Shown here piece after piece: positions 36,255-46,562 of a DNA stretch of 64,000 nucleotides. The DNA comes from Streptomyces sp. I6. Its GTDB lineage: Bacteria > Actinomycetota > Actinomycetes > Streptomycetales > Streptomycetaceae. The notes beneath the pieces are model-generated. The model was not told the DNA's origin, ran no database searches, and saw only the letters and a program-made list of their open reading frames with translations. The stretch spans positions 1,047,001-1,111,000 of the forward strand of contig RHDP01000001.1 in assembly GCA_003725745.1 (NCBI GenBank), in the 5' to 3' direction. How positions within the stretch are numbered: position 1 is the first letter of the stretch; each line of letters starts with the position of its first letter. Position numbers and translations under genes: made by a program.

Positions 36255-36689
36255 ATGGGATCGGTGCGCAAGGCGAGTGCATGGCTCGGTCTCGTCGAGG
36301 ACAACGACGAGCGCTACTACGACGACGAGTACGCCGAGGGTACGGGATCCGGCGACCAGTGGGTGACCGACCCGCGCGTCCGGGTGGCCTCCGAGACGGC
36401 CGAGGAGCAGGGGCGCCGGATCGCCACCGTCTCCCCCGACAGCTTCCGGGACGCCCGCGGCATCGGCGAGCACTTCCGCGAGGGCGTCCCGGTCATCGTC
36501 AACCTGACCTCCATGGAGCCCACGGACGCCAAGCGCGTGGTGGACTTCGCCGCCGGGCTGACCTTCGGTCTGCGCGGCTCCATCGAGCGCGTGGCGACCC
36601 GGGTCTTCCTGCTGACCCCCGCCGACACGGAGATCGTGAGCGGGGAGTCCGCGGGCCGCCCCGGCGACGGCTTCTTCAACCAGAGCTGA
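36255..36689 (+). CDS. SepF-family cell division protein (SepF-like paralogue)
   Basis: A 144-residue SepF protein. The N-terminus [18 protein letters not shown] is the amphipathic membrane anchor, followed by an acidic linker. The C-terminal SepF fold (about residues 58-135) contains [34 protein letters not shown] and the end DGFFNQS. SepF tethers FtsZ to the membrane. Streptomyces have one sepF in the dcw cluster and additional SepF-like proteins, and this copy lies away from ftsZ next to a dehydrogenase gene. I recall the S. coelicolor SepF-like gene SCO1749 in a similar context. The ribosome site AAAGGAGG is excellent. Confidence 0.88.
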   Translation: MGSVRKASAWLGLVEDNDERYYDDEYAEGTGSGDQWVTDPRVRVASETAEEQGRRIATVSPDSFRDARGIGEHFREGVPVIVNLTSMEPTDAKRVVDFAAGLTFGLRGSIERVATRVFLLTPADTEIVSGESAGRPGDGFFNQS

Positions 36690-36728
36690 GCGGGGCGCTC
36701 GCCGGTCGGCCGGAACGGGACGGCCGGC

Positions 36729-37919
36729 CTACCGGAACGCGTCAAGGCCGGTGAGCGCCTTGCCCAGGACGAGCTGGTGCATCTCGACCGTGCCCTCGTA
36801 GGTGAGCACCGACTCGAGGTTGGTGGCGTGGCGCATCACGGGGTATTCGAGCGAGATCCCGTTGGCGCCGAGGATCGTGCGCGCGGTGCGGCAGATCCCG
36901 ATCGCCTCACGTACGTTGTTCAGCTTCCCGAAACTGACCTGCTCGGGGCGGAGCGTCCCGGCGTCCATCCGCCGCCCGAGGTGATGGGCGAGCAGGATTC
37001 CCTTGTGCAGTTCGACCGCCATGTCGGCGAGCTTGGCCTGGGTGAGCTGGAAGCCCCCGATGGGCTTTCCGAACTGCTCCCGCGTCCTCGCGTAGTCGAG
37101 CGCCGTCTCGAAGCTGGAGCGCGCCGCGCCCATCGCACCCCAGACGATGCCGTAGCGGGCGTGCGAGAGGCAGCCGAGCGGGCCCTTCAGCCCCGTCACT
37201 CCCGGGAGGACGGCGTCTTGCGGCAACCGCACCTCGTCCAGGACGAGTTCACTGGTCACAGAGGCCCGCAGCGACCACTTGTGCCGGATCTCGGGGGCCG
37301 AGAAGCCGGGTGTGTCGGTGGGGACGGCGAAGCCGCGGATGCCGTCGTCGGTCCGGGCCCAGACGACGGCGACACCGGCGACGGAGCCGTTGGTGATCCA
37401 CATCTTGCGGCCGTTGAGCACCCAGTCGGAGCCGTCGCGCTTGGCGTGGGTGCGCATCCCGGCGGGGTCGGAGCCGTGGTCGGGCTCGGTGAGCCCGAAG
37501 CAGCCGATGGTCTCACCGGCCGCCATGGCCGGCAGCCACCGCTGCTTCTGCTCCTCGGAGCCGTACTTCCAGATCGCGTACATGGCGAGCGAGCCCTGGA
37601 CGGACACGAGCGAGCGGATACCGGAGTCGGCGGCCTCCAGCTCCAGGCAGGCGAGTCCGTACTGGACCGCGGTGGCGCCGGCGCAGCCGTAGCCGGTCAG
37701 CGACATGCCGAGGGCGCCGATGGAGCCCAGTTCCCTGGCCAGTTCGCGGACGGCGGGCAGTTCACCGCTCTCGTACCACTCGGCGATGTGCGGCAGCACG
37801 CGCCCGGCGGCCCAGGAGCGGACGGTGTCGCGCACCGCGAGGTCCTCCGGCTCCAGCAGGTCGTCGATGCCCAGGGGGTCGGCGGGGTCGAAGGGCGGCA
37901 GCTTCGAGGGTGCGGACAT
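36729..37919 (-). CDS. Acyl-CoA dehydrogenase, glutaryl-CoA dehydrogenase-like
   Basis: A 396-residue flavoenzyme. The acyl-CoA dehydrogenase signatures are in place: GCFGLTEPDHGSDPAGM (FAD and substrate contact), WITNGSVAGVAVVWA, SLRASVTSELVLDEVRLP, the C-terminal domain RTREQFGKPIGGFQLTQ and the catalytic Glu in LTYEGTVEMH. The pattern fits glutaryl-CoA dehydrogenase rather than medium-chain enzymes. It would oxidise and decarboxylate glutaryl-CoA from Lys/Trp breakdown. The ATG at 37919 follows GGAGG at 8 bases; the frame continues eight codons upstream. It stands alone, convergent with the SepF-like gene. Confidence 0.87.
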   Translation of the reverse strand: MSAPSKLPPFDPADPLGIDDLLEPEDLAVRDTVRSWAAGRVLPHIAEWYESGELPAVRELARELGSIGALGMSLTGYGCAGATAVQYGLACLELEAADSGIRSLVSVQGSLAMYAIWKYGSEEQKQRWLPAMAAGETIGCFGLTEPDHGSDPAGMRTHAKRDGSDWVLNGRKMWITNGSVAGVAVVWARTDDGIRGFAVPTDTPGFSAPEIRHKWSLRASVTSELVLDEVRLPQDAVLPGVTGLKGPLGCLSHARYGIVWGAMGAARSSFETALDYARTREQFGKPIGGFQLTQAKLADMAVELHKGILLAHHLGRRMDAGTLRPEQVSFGKLNNVREAIGICRTARTILGANGISLEYPVMRHATNLESVLTYEGTVEMHQLVLGKALTGLDAFR

Positions 37920-38023
37920 GAGGGTGCCTCCGGCGGCTCGCACGGGCGCTGTCCAGGTCCGGCGGCTGCCGGGGAACTGGAAACCTAGCAGTGGTAGTTA
38001 ATGCTCGGCGCCGACGTTACGGC

Positions 38024-39826
38024 TCAGCGGGCCGTGCGTCCAGTGGGGGCCGGGCCGGCCGCCTCCGCCGGCGTACGGCGGGCCGGGACCGCCGGCTCGG
38101 ACCGCACCTGGCCCAGGAGCGGACCGGCCGGCAGTGCGGGTCCGGGGACGGGACACCCCGGCCGGGAGTCGGCTGACGTCTCCGCTGACGTCTCGGCGGC
38201 CGGGAGTCCGTCGCGGCCGCCGAGCGCCTCGGGGTCGCCGAGTCCCCCGGGGGCGCCGGGGACTCCGACGTCGCCGGGCCCGCCGGGCTCCGCGCACTCC
38301 ATCGCCCTCGGCAGCCGGAGTGCCGCCAGCGCACCGAGCAGCAGCAGCCCCGCACTGGCGAAGAGCGTGACGTGCAGTCCGTGGACGAACGCCTGCCGGG
38401 CGGCGGTGCGCAGCGCGTCGCCGGCGGGGCCGCCGAGCTGGAGTGCCACCTGGTAGGCCTCGCCGAGCGAGTGCGCCGCCGCGCTGCGGGCCGCGGGCGG
38501 AGCGCTCACCGCGTCGTCGACCCCGGGGGCGTAGGCGGCGTTCATGATGCTGCCGAGCAGCGCGATGCCCATGCCGGCTCCGAGCTGGTACGAGGTCTCC
38601 CCGATCGCCGCGGCGCCGCCCGCGTCCTCGGGCGGGGCCTCGCTGAGCATCGACTCGTACGCGCCGAAGAGCGTGGTCTGCAGCCCGAAGCCGAGGAGGA
38701 CGAACCCGGCGGTCAGCAGCAGCGGGCGGTCGTGCTGCCCCATCAGGGTCAGCAGCACCACCGCGGCGGCGGTGAGCACGAAGCCCCAGCCGACCATCCG
38801 GCGGGGGCCGACGCGGCGGAGGGTGAAGGAGCCGGTGGCTCCGGCCGCCATGGCGGCGAAGGTCAGCGGCAGCAGCCGCAGACCGGTCTCCAGCGGGCTC
38901 AGCCCGAGCACCAGCTGAAGGTACTGGACGGCGATCAGCTCGAGGCCGACCAGCGCCAGCATGGCGAGCACGATGCAGCCGACCGCGGTGGAGAAGGTCG
39001 CCCTGGCGAACATCCGCATGTCGATGAGCGGATGGCTGCGGCGCTTCTGGCGGTGGACGAAGAGGACGAGGAGCCCCGCCCCCACGAGCAGCGGGCCGGC
39101 CGTGCGGAGGTCCGCCAGGGGATCGCCCGCGCCGAGCCGCTTCACGCCGAGGACGATGCCGAGGATTCCGGCCGCGGCCATGAGCGCCCCGAGGACGTCC
39201 CACGGTCCCTCGCGGTCTCCCCGGGACTCGGGGAGCAGCCAGCGGCCCACCGGCAGGATCAGCAGCATCAGCGGGATGTTGATCAGGAAGACCGAGCCCC
39301 ACCAGAAGTGCTGGACGAGGAAGCCGCCCAGAACCGGACCGGTTGCGGCGCCGACCGCGGCGACCGCGGTCCAGATGCCGATGGCGGTGGCGCGCTCGCG
39401 CCGGTCCGGGAAGACGGCCCGGAGTATGGAGAGCGTCGCCGGCATGATCATCGCTCCGCCGACGCCGAGCAGGGCGCGGGCGCCGATGAGCACCTCGGGC
39501 GTGGCGGCCAGTGCGGCGACGGCCGAGGCGACGCCGAAGAGCGCGTAGCCGAGCAGCAGGACGCGCCGCCGCCCGACCCGGTCGCCGAGGGTGCCGAAGA
39601 GGACCAGCAGCGAGGCGCAGACCAGGGGGTAGGCGTCCACGATCCACAGCAGCTCGACCCCGGAGGGGCGGAGGTCCTCCGTCACGGCGGGCACGGCGAC
39701 GTGCAGCACGGTGGCGTCCACCGCGACCAGGAGCAGGCTCACACAGAGGACGAGCAGGACGACCCAGCGGTTGGCACCGCCGCCGGCGGCACGCAGGCGT
39801 GCTCCGGCCGTGGTCCTGCCGAACAT
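38024..39826 (-). CDS. MFS drug exporter, DHA2 (14-TMS, EmrB/QacA-type)
   Basis: A 600-residue major facilitator with 14 predicted helices up to about residue 510. The first helix ends with the DHA2 motif LLLVAVDATVLHVAVPAV. Motif A GDRVGRRRVLL and motif C GPVLGGFL are clear. The last roughly 90 residues are a Gly/Pro/Ala-rich cytoplasmic tail, longer than usual. Such proteins export antibiotics or dyes using the proton gradient. The substrate is unknown and no TetR gene is adjacent. The ATG at 39826 follows AGGAGG. A 14-bp palindrome about 155 bases upstream may be an operator. Confidence 0.9.
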   Translation of the reverse strand: MFGRTTAGARLRAAGGGANRWVVLLVLCVSLLLVAVDATVLHVAVPAVTEDLRPSGVELLWIVDAYPLVCASLLVLFGTLGDRVGRRRVLLLGYALFGVASAVAALAATPEVLIGARALLGVGGAMIMPATLSILRAVFPDRRERATAIGIWTAVAAVGAATGPVLGGFLVQHFWWGSVFLINIPLMLLILPVGRWLLPESRGDREGPWDVLGALMAAAGILGIVLGVKRLGAGDPLADLRTAGPLLVGAGLLVLFVHRQKRRSHPLIDMRMFARATFSTAVGCIVLAMLALVGLELIAVQYLQLVLGLSPLETGLRLLPLTFAAMAAGATGSFTLRRVGPRRMVGWGFVLTAAAVVLLTLMGQHDRPLLLTAGFVLLGFGLQTTLFGAYESMLSEAPPEDAGGAAAIGETSYQLGAGMGIALLGSIMNAAYAPGVDDAVSAPPAARSAAAHSLGEAYQVALQLGGPAGDALRTAARQAFVHGLHVTLFASAGLLLLGALAALRLPRAMECAEPGGPGDVGVPGAPGGLGDPEALGGRDGLPAAETSAETSADSRPGCPVPGPALPAGPLLGQVRSEPAVPARRTPAEAAGPAPTGRTAR

Positions 39827-39981
39827 GTACGTACCTCCTGCTGGGTCTCTCGCGTCGGTGGGCCCGGCCGGGGGCTTGGCCCGGCGGGCGGCCCGGCATC
39901 GACGGGCGAGTGATCAGCCAGACTACGCGAGTCCCGGGCGGCGGCGCGTGGTGCACCTCTCACCTCGGAGGGCGCGCGGGT

Positions 39982-39995
39982 GTGGCGTACGCCAC
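39982..39995. promoter_or_regulatory. Palindrome upstream of the DHA2 exporter
   Basis: GTGGCGTACGCCAC is a perfect 14-base palindrome within the 422-base divergent gap (39827-40248) between the exporter and the PAP2 phosphatase. It could bind a TetR- or MarR-type repressor, though none is encoded nearby. Nothing else in the gap looks coding. Confidence 0.4.
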
Positions 39996-40248
39996 GCCGG
40001 CCGGGCCCGGCGCGGCTGCCCGTCCACGCCGAACGGCTGCGGAATTCGGTGCGGCAATCCCGTGAAGTGTCACCGCCGCCTGCAAACACACTTACGGAGT
40101 TGCGGCGCGGGCAATAGGCATCGCGTCCACCGGTTTTAGTCCGCCGCGCTCTTTCAATGCACCGGCGGGACGGACTCCACATCACATCGTCATCACGAAG
40201 AGCCTGGATCGGCCTGGGCGGACACTCACGCGCTGTAACGTCGATTGG

Positions 40249-41312
40249 GTGCGTACCGACATCTTTGCCCGTCTGGACCGGGAGCCGGAGCCGCCGAAGA
40301 TAGAGATCCCGCGGATGAGCCGCACCCGTCTCGCCCTCTTCGGCGGGACGTCGGCGTTCTATCTCGCGATCGTGGTCGCCGTGCTCATCCCGTCCTGGCT
40401 GGTGATCGTCGACTGGAAGGTCATGCTCTTCCGGCCGTATCAGCAGTGGCCCGAACTGCACGCGTTCCTGGACTACTTCGTGGTGCTCGGCCAGCGCGGC
40501 CCGACGGCCGTGATGGTCGCCGCCTGGCTCGGCTGGCGCTCGTGGCGGCAGCACACGCTGCGTCCGCTGCTGGTGCTCGGCGCCTCGCTGCTGCTGCTGA
40601 ACACGACGGTGGGCGCGGTCAAGCTGGGCCTGGGACGGCTGGGTCCCCACTACGCGACGCAGATCGGCTCCGCCGAACTCTTCGCCGGCGGCGATATATT
40701 CCCTTCCGGCCACACCGCCAATGCCGTCGTGACCTGGGGAATCCTCGCCTATCTGGCCACCACCCCGCGGGCCAGGCGGTACCTGTCGGCACTGTCCGCC
40801 GTGGTCGCCCTCGGCGTGGGGCTGACGACCGTCTACCTGGGCACCCACTGGCTCAGCGATGTGCTGCTGGGCTGGGCCGCCGGACTGCTGATCCTGCTCG
40901 CCCTGCCGTGGTGCGAGCCGCTCATCGGGCGCGTCGAGGACGGGGTCCTCTCGCTGCGCGACCGGCTGCGCGCCCGGCGTCTGCCGGTGCCGTCGCTGCC
41001 CGTCGCCTCGGGCGGCCCCCGTCCGGCCGTGTACGCGCAGCGGCTGTCGGCCGGGAACGGCGGGGAGCCGGTGCGCCACCCGGTGGGTGCGACGAGCGCC
41101 GCCCGGGGGCGGCGTCGAGGAGCGCCCTCGGCGGCGCGGCCGCGCCGGCCGGGTCGAAGCCGGCCGGTGCCTCGGGCACACAGGGAGTGGCGGCCCCCGC
41201 CCGGCACGCGCAGCCCCGCACCTACGCGGTGGGGCGCTCGCCGCACGCGCCCTGGACCCCGGCCCCGGCCGGGAGCAGGCGCCCGCCCCGGTCGCGGCCG
41301 CCGGGCGGCTGA
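40249..41312 (+). CDS. PAP2-family membrane phosphatase, frameshifted in C-terminal tail as read
   Basis: The membrane domain (residues about 25-220, six helices) carries the PAP2 motifs: KLGLGRLGP (KxxxxxxRP-like), the PSGH motif in GGDIFPSGHTANAVV, and YLGTHWLSDVLLGWAAG with the active-site His. It should dephosphorylate a membrane lipid phosphate such as phosphatidate or undecaprenyl pyrophosphate. A disordered tail begins near residue 240. In the G-run 41105-41109 one missing base shifts the tail. With the base restored the protein ends at 41312 (354 residues); without it the frame runs on to 42195 through a terminator. The GTG start has a TAACGT hexamer about 8 bases upstream, so it may be leaderless. 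Confidence 0.85.
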
Positions 41313-41347
41313 CGGCCCGCGGTGCCGCGAGGGCACCGTCGCGGTGA

Positions 41348-41397
41348 CCGGAGATGACGGGGGCCCCGACCGGCGTCGGGGCCCCCGTCATCTCCGG
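41348..41397. terminator. Long two-way hairpin terminator
   Basis: A perfect 23-base inverted repeat with a 4-base loop (arms 41348-41370 and 41375-41397) lies between the convergent PAP2 and I78-inhibitor genes. It is symmetrical enough to stop transcription from both sides and supports the PAP2 gene ending at 41312. Confidence 0.85.
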
Positions 41398-41442
41398 CGG
41401 GCTGCCGGGCGCTTCCGGTCCGCCCGTTCGCGGCCGGTGCGG

Positions 41443-41658
41443 TCAGCCCGTCCAGCAGCGGACGACCGTGCCGCCGTCGACCTCGAAGTTCAGCCGGCCC
41501 TCCAGGTACTCCATGGTGATGACGGAGCCGGGCGGAAGCGATCTGACGGTGGTCCAGCCGCGGCTGCGGGCGCGCCGCTCGGCCTGGTCGGCGTCGAGGC
41601 CGAGATAGGTCTCCGGGGCGTCGTCCGGCTGTCCTGTGGGAGTCGGTGTCGGTGCCAT
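41443..41658 (-). CDS. I78-family peptidase inhibitor-like small protein
   Basis: A 71-residue protein (start MAPTPTPTGQP). After a Pro/Thr-rich lead it has ETYLGLDADQAERRARSRGW, then LPPGSVITMEYLEGRLNFEVD and VVRCW. This matches the small I78 serine-protease inhibitor fold (potato-inhibitor-I-like), in which the Gly-Trp and R(L)N motifs are conserved. No signal peptide is seen, so an intracellular role is likely, perhaps guarding against the cell's own proteases. The frame extends upstream without similarity. Confidence 0.75.
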   Translation of the reverse strand: MAPTPTPTGQPDDAPETYLGLDADQAERRARSRGWTTVRSLPPGSVITMEYLEGRLNFEVDGGTVVRCWTG

Positions 41659-42372
41659 GGGAATCACCGTAGGCGGCAGCGGACGGTGACGGAAGGCCCG
41701 ACCGCGGCTGGCGGAAAACAGTCCGGACGAGCGGGATCGCACCCCTCCTCCGCCCCACATACCCCACCGGTCACACTTCTGTCACAGGTTCACGACAAGC
41801 GTTTAGCGGGCCACCGGGCATCGGCACAGGGAATCCGATTTATTCGCACAGAAATTCACCGTGAATTTCCGCACCGCTGCCAAGCCGCTCCACCCTGGGC
41901 CGTGAACAACTTCCACCACGCGCTTTCCACGCACATCCGTGCCGGTGGAATTCATCATGCCTTACGCACGTCCTACTTCTGGACGAACCGGAAATACTTC
42001 CGGGCGGCCTCCGGACGTCTTCCGCCCTGCTTCAACCCCCTTCGGCCCCCGCTTCCACCCTGCTTCAACCCCCCTTCAGCCCAGCTCCCGGACGAAGCGG
42101 TGAAAGCCCCGCACGAACCCGGGTGGCTCACCCATGCGCGTATCGCGCGTGCCCCGTTCCGTGCCCGACCGGCTCGTACGCACCTCCGTGGCTGAGGGCC
42201 GTCCCGTCATCACTGGCGGATCAACCCGCGTCGCCGGCAACGGCACCTCGCCGCGTTGCCGGATCGCCTGGACACACCCCGGAAGAGGACGGCCCTCCGC
42301 CGTGCGATGCACCGCATCCGACGCCGCGTGCTGATCCACCGGGGATTGCCGGACAGCCCTTAGCATCGGCCC
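41659..42372. other. 714-base intergenic region upstream of ctaD
   Basis: The stretch 41760-42010 is clearly AT-richer than its surroundings. It contains a perfect palindrome GAAATTCAC-C-GTGAATTTC (41851-41869), a likely operator. Two small frames are possible but unproven: a GTG frame 41901-42195 (98 residues, His/Arg-rich, with a TTA codon) and an ATG frame 41957-42103 (48 residues, repeated Pro-Ala-Ser-Thr-Pro). A 19/20-base direct repeat CCCTGCTTCAACCCCC... occurs near 42025 and 42058. No known family is recognised. Confidence 0.45.
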
Positions 42373-44095
42373 ATGGGCACGGACACCGCCGAGGCCTCCG
42401 CCTCACCGGCGCCGGTGCGGCGGCCTGGCCGGGTGGTCGTGGACTGGCTGACGACCACCGACCACAAGAAGATCGGACACCTCTATCTGGTCACCTCGTT
42501 CGTCTTCTTCCTGGTCGCCGGGCTCATGGCGATGGTGATGCGGGCGGAGCTGGCCCGCCCCGGGCTCCAGATCATGACCAACCAGTCGTTCAACCAGGCG
42601 TTCACCCTGCACGGCACGATCATGCTGCTGCTGTTCGCCACACCCACCTTCGCCGGCTTCGCCAACGAGATCGTGCCGCTCCAGATCGGCGCCCCGGACG
42701 TCGCCTTCCCCGGCTGAACATGCTCTCGTACTGGCTGTTCCTCTTCGGCGGGCTGATGGTGCTGGGTTCGCTGCTGGTGCCGTCCGGCCCGGCCGCATTC
42801 GGCTGGACCGCGTACGCGCCGCTCAACAGCCTGGACCGCTCCCCCGGCGTCGGCATCGACCTGTGGATCATGGGCCTCGCCCTGTCCGGCTTCGGCACGA
42901 TCCTGACGTCCGTGAACTTCCTTGCGACGATCATCGGGATGCGGGCCCCCGGCATGACGATGTTCCGGATGCCGATCTTCACCTGGAACATCCTCTTCAC
43001 CACCATCCTGGTGCTGGTGGCGTTCCCGGTGCTCGCGGCCGCCCTGCTGGTGCTGGAGTCCGACCGGCGGTTCGGCTCGATGGTCTTCGCGTCGGGCAAC
43101 GGCGGCGCGCTGCTGTGGCAGCACCTGTTCTGGTTCTTCGGCCATCCCGAGGTCTACATCATCGCGCTGCCGTTCTTCGGCATCGTCACGGAGATCATCC
43201 CGGTCTTCTCCCGGAAACCCGTCTTCGGCTATCTGACCCTCGTCGGGGCCACCATGGCGATCACCGGCCTCTCGGTGGTGGTGTGGGCCCACCACATGTT
43301 CGCCACCGGTGCCGTGCTGCTGCCCTTCTTCTCCCTGCTGTCGTTCCTGATCGCCGTACCGACCGGGGTGAAGTTCTTCAACTGGACCGGAACGATGCTC
43401 AGGGGCTCGCTGTCCTTCGAGACACCGATGCTGTGGGCCGTCGGTTTCCTGGTGTCGTTCCTCCTCGGCGGGCTGACCGGCGTCATCGTCGCCTCGCCGC
43501 CGATGGACTTCCACGTGACCGACTCGTACTTCATCGTGGCCCACTTCCACTACACGGTCTTCGGCACGGTCGTCTTCGCGATGTTCGCCGGCTTCTACTT
43601 CTGGTGGCCGAAGTTCACCGGCAGGCTCCTCGACGAACGCCTCGGCAAGGTCCACTTCTGGACGCTCTTCCTCGGCTTCCAGATCACGTTCCTGGTCCAG
43701 CACTGGCTGGGCGCCGAGGGGATGCCCCGGCGGTACGCCGACTACCTCGCCGCCGACGGCTTCACCGCGCTGAACACCGTCTCCACCATCGGCGCCTTCC
43801 TGCTCGGCGCGTCCACCCTGCCGTTCCTCTACAACGTGTGGAAGACCCAGAGGTACGCCGGCAAGGTCACCGTCGACGACCCATGGGGGTACGGCCGGTC
43901 GCTGGAGTGGGCGACGTCCTGCCCCCCGCCGCGGCACAACTTCACCACCATCCCCGGGTGCGCTCCGAGTCGCCCGCGTTCGATCTGCACCATCCGGAGT
44001 TCGCGCCGCAGCGTCCGGCGGTGCCGCGGCCCCAGCGGGACGGCCTCACCCGGAGGCGTCCACGGCCCGATGGAGCCGGTCCCGGACCGTCCTGA
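42373..44095 (+). CDS. ctaD: Cytochrome c oxidase subunit I (CtaD), solitary copy, two frameshifts as read
   Basis: A 574-residue heme-copper oxidase catalytic subunit with about 12 membrane helices. Metal ligands are visible: the heme a His in [12 protein letters not shown], CuB His with crosslinked Tyr in FGHPEVYI, the HH pair in [10 protein letters not shown], and heme a3/a His in [10 protein letters not shown]. The frame breaks at the CCCC runs 42708-42711 ([12 protein letters not shown] joins RLNMLSYW) and 43952-43955 (NFTTIP joins [15 protein letters not shown]). One base at each restores the protein, ending at 44095. No ctaC, ctaE or assembly genes are adjacent, so this is probably a second subunit I in addition to the main cta operon. 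Confidence 0.88.
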
Positions 44096-45011
44096 CCTGC
44101 TCGGTCAGCTCCGCGGGCTCGACCACCTCGAAGTCGAACCCGAGCAGCGCGATATGGAGGACCATCACCTCCAGACTCCCCGCGCCGGTGCGCAGCAGGC
44201 AGCTGCCCGGCCCCTCCGGCTCCAGCACCCCGGCGGACGGCGACACGACCGCGGCCGCGCGCTCGGCGGGCACCAGCAGCCTCACCACCGCCCGCTCCGC
44301 GTACGTCGCCGTCGACACGCCCCGGGACACATAGGCGGCGAGGTCCCCGGCGGGCGGGGTCCGCGGCGGGACGCGCGGTCCGTGCGGCGGCCGGGGCCTG
44401 ACCCGGTCGACACGGAAGGTGCGCCAGTCGTCGCGGTCCACGTCCCACCCGACGAGGTACCAGCGGCGCTCGGAGCAGACCAGCCGGTGGGGGTCGACCG
44501 TCCGGCGGCTGGGAGAGCCGTTGTGGTCGCGGTATGCGAAGCGCAGCCGCTCGCCGTCGCGGCAGGCGCTCGCCAGCTCGGTCAGGACCGAGGGGTCCGC
44601 CTGGTCGAGCGGTGCGCGCAGCATCGGCACCGTGAAGGCGGTGAGCGCGCCGATCCGGCGGCGCAACCGGTGGGGAAGCACCTGCTCGAGCTTCGCCAGG
44701 GCGCGCAGCGAGGCCTCCCCGATGCCCTCGATTCCGTTCCCCGCGGCGGTGCGCAGCCCGGCCGCCACTGCGACGGCCTCCTCGTCGTCGAGCAGCAGGG
44801 GCGGCAGCTCGGCACCGGCCCCGAGCCGGTAGCCGCCGCCGGTACCCGGGCTCGCGTCGACCGGGTAGCCGAGGTCGCGCAGCCGGCCGACGTCCCGGCG
44901 CACGGTGCGGGGGGTGACGCCCAGGCGGTCGGCGAGTTCCGCCCCGGACCAGTCGCGGCGGGCCTGCAACAAGGACAGCAGACGCAGAAGTCGCGCCGAG
45001 GTCTCCAGCAT
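44046..45011 (-). CDS. WYL-domain transcriptional regulator (YafY/DeoR-type HTH)
   Basis: A 321-residue regulator. The N-terminal HTH is [40 protein letters not shown], typical of HTH_11. The WYL domain (about 135-215) follows with [49 protein letters not shown], where Trp-Tyr-Leu is the namesake motif thought to sense a nucleic-acid or nucleotide ligand. A WCX segment completes the protein. Regulators of this type control DNA-damage or metabolic genes; the target here is unknown. The start is ATG at 45011. Its 3' end overlaps the convergent ctaD by 50 bases. Confidence 0.88.
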   Translation of the reverse strand: MLETSARLLRLLSLLQARRDWSGAELADRLGVTPRTVRRDVGRLRDLGYPVDASPGTGGGYRLGAGAELPPLLLDDEEAVAVAAGLRTAAGNGIEGIGEASLRALAKLEQVLPHRLRRRIGALTAFTVPMLRAPLDQADPSVLTELASACRDGERLRFAYRDHNGSPSRRTVDPHRLVCSERRWYLVGWDVDRDDWRTFRVDRVRPRPPHGPRVPPRTPPAGDLAAYVSRGVSTATYAERAVVRLLVPAERAAAVVSPSAGVLEPEGPGSCLLRTGAGSLEVMVLHIALLGFDFEVVEPAELTEQVRTVRDRLHRAVDASG

Positions 45012-45121
45012 GCGGGCGATTCTGCCGCGGAACGCCGACCAACGCCGACGAACGCCGACGAACGCCTACGGTCGCCGTCCTGACCGGGAGGTTCCGGGGA
45101 CGCCGCGCCCGGTGGAGGCGG

Positions 45122-46404
45122 TCACACCGCCCGCCCTCCGCGGACGAGGCCGGCCGCCCGGTACCGCAGCGCGTACGCCGCGTCGAGAACGGAGCCGCGC
45201 GAACGGTGCACCACGTCCCGGAGCACGGAGCGGGAGCGGTGCCGCCCGCCCCGGGCGGCCAGCTCGGTGAACAGCGCCTCGTGGCGCTCCGCGACCCGCG
45301 CCGGGTCGAACCGCCCGGACGCCTTCAGCGCCGCAGTCCCGGCCCTGCGCCGCAGCTCGTCGTCGTTGATCAGGGTGAGCAGGGCGCCGGCGATCGCGCC
45401 CTCGTCTCCGACGGGTACGAGCAGTCCGTCGACGCCGTCCTCGATGATCTCGCGCGGCCCGTGCGGGCAGTCGGTGGAGACGACGGGCAGTCCGCAGCGC
45501 ATCGCCTCCACGATCGTCATGCCGAACGACTCCCTGTCCGAGGTGACCACGGCGATGGAGCCCTTGGCCCACTCCGGCTCCAGCGGATGGACCGGTCCCA
45601 TCAGAAGCACGTGGTCGTGCAGCCCGAGCCGGGCGATCAGGGCCAGCAGCGCGTCGCGCTCGTCGCCGGTCGCGTCGCCCCCGCCGTAGATCCGCAGCCG
45701 CCAGTCGGGGCGCGCCGCGACGACCTTGGCGAAGGCGTTGACGAGCAGGTCGTAGCGCTTGACCCTGAGCAGCCGGCCGGCCGCGACGACCCAGGGGCTG
45801 CCCCGTCCGCGGGGGCGGCGGCCGGCGCCGGAACGCCGTTGGGCACGGCCTCGATCCGTACGTCCGGCAGCCTCAGGCGTGTCCGGTAGGCCCGGGCGTC
45901 GGCCTCCGTGACGGTGGTGACCGCGTCGAGCAGGGCGTACCGGTGGGCGATCTCGCGGCGCAGGCGGTAGCCGTGGCTGTCCAGGGTCAGATGCTCCTGG
46001 CCGATACGGACCGGGCCGCGGCGGGCCTGGCGGGCGATGTGGACGTTGAGGCCGGGGCGGGTTCCGATCACGACGTCGGCCTCCAGGGACTTCAGGCATG
46101 CGCCGATGCGCGCGTCCGTGAGACGGCCGTACTGCTTCCAGCGTCGGTCGCCGCGCGGGAACACCCGGGCCGGCCGGGTGTAGTCGGGGTCGGTGCCGTC
46201 GTACCCGGGGCTCCCCCGCCGCAGGTCGAGGAGGTGACGCAGGGTCACGCCCGGCGGCGCGCCCAGGGCCGGCTCCTGGCGGTGGCGGAAGACCGACACG
46301 ATCTCCACGTCGTGCCGCTCGGCCAGGGTGCCGGCGAGGGTGAACGTGGTGCGGATGGTCCCGCCGATTCCGTAGGCGTTGTGGAGCAGGAACGAGATGT
46401 GCAT
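45122..46404 (-). CDS. Glycosyltransferase family 4, frameshifted as read
   Basis: A 427-residue GT-B glycosyltransferase. The N-terminal domain starts MHISFLLHNAYGIGGTIRT, which has the Gly-Gly loop of GT4. The C-terminal domain has VVAAGRLLRVKRYDLLVNAFAKV, DRESFGMTIVEAMRCGLPVVST and CPHGPREII, the nucleotide-sugar site with the EX7E pattern. The two halves are in different frames. One base missing at the CCCC run 45801-45804 accounts for this (ADGG joins SPWVVAAGR). The sugar and acceptor are unknown; related actinomycete genes make cell-surface glycans or teichoic-acid-like polymers. It is a single gene with a GGAG ribosome site. Confidence 0.85.
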
Positions 46405-46562
46405 GGTGCCGCTCCTGGCGGTTCGTGGCGGCCGGGACGGGACGCCGGGTCCGGTTGCCGGGGGCCGGGGCGGAGTGCGGCCACCCCGTCACGCCCCACT
46501 GTGGGCGATCCGGCCGCTCCCGTCCCGGCGGCATGCCGTCGGGAGGCGCGGCGGCCCCGGAA

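Noticed and set aside
38372-39913. A 513-codon + strand open frame opposite the DHA2 exporter
   Set aside because: The exporter on the minus strand has 14 helices and MFS motifs. The + frame is a GC-bias shadow.
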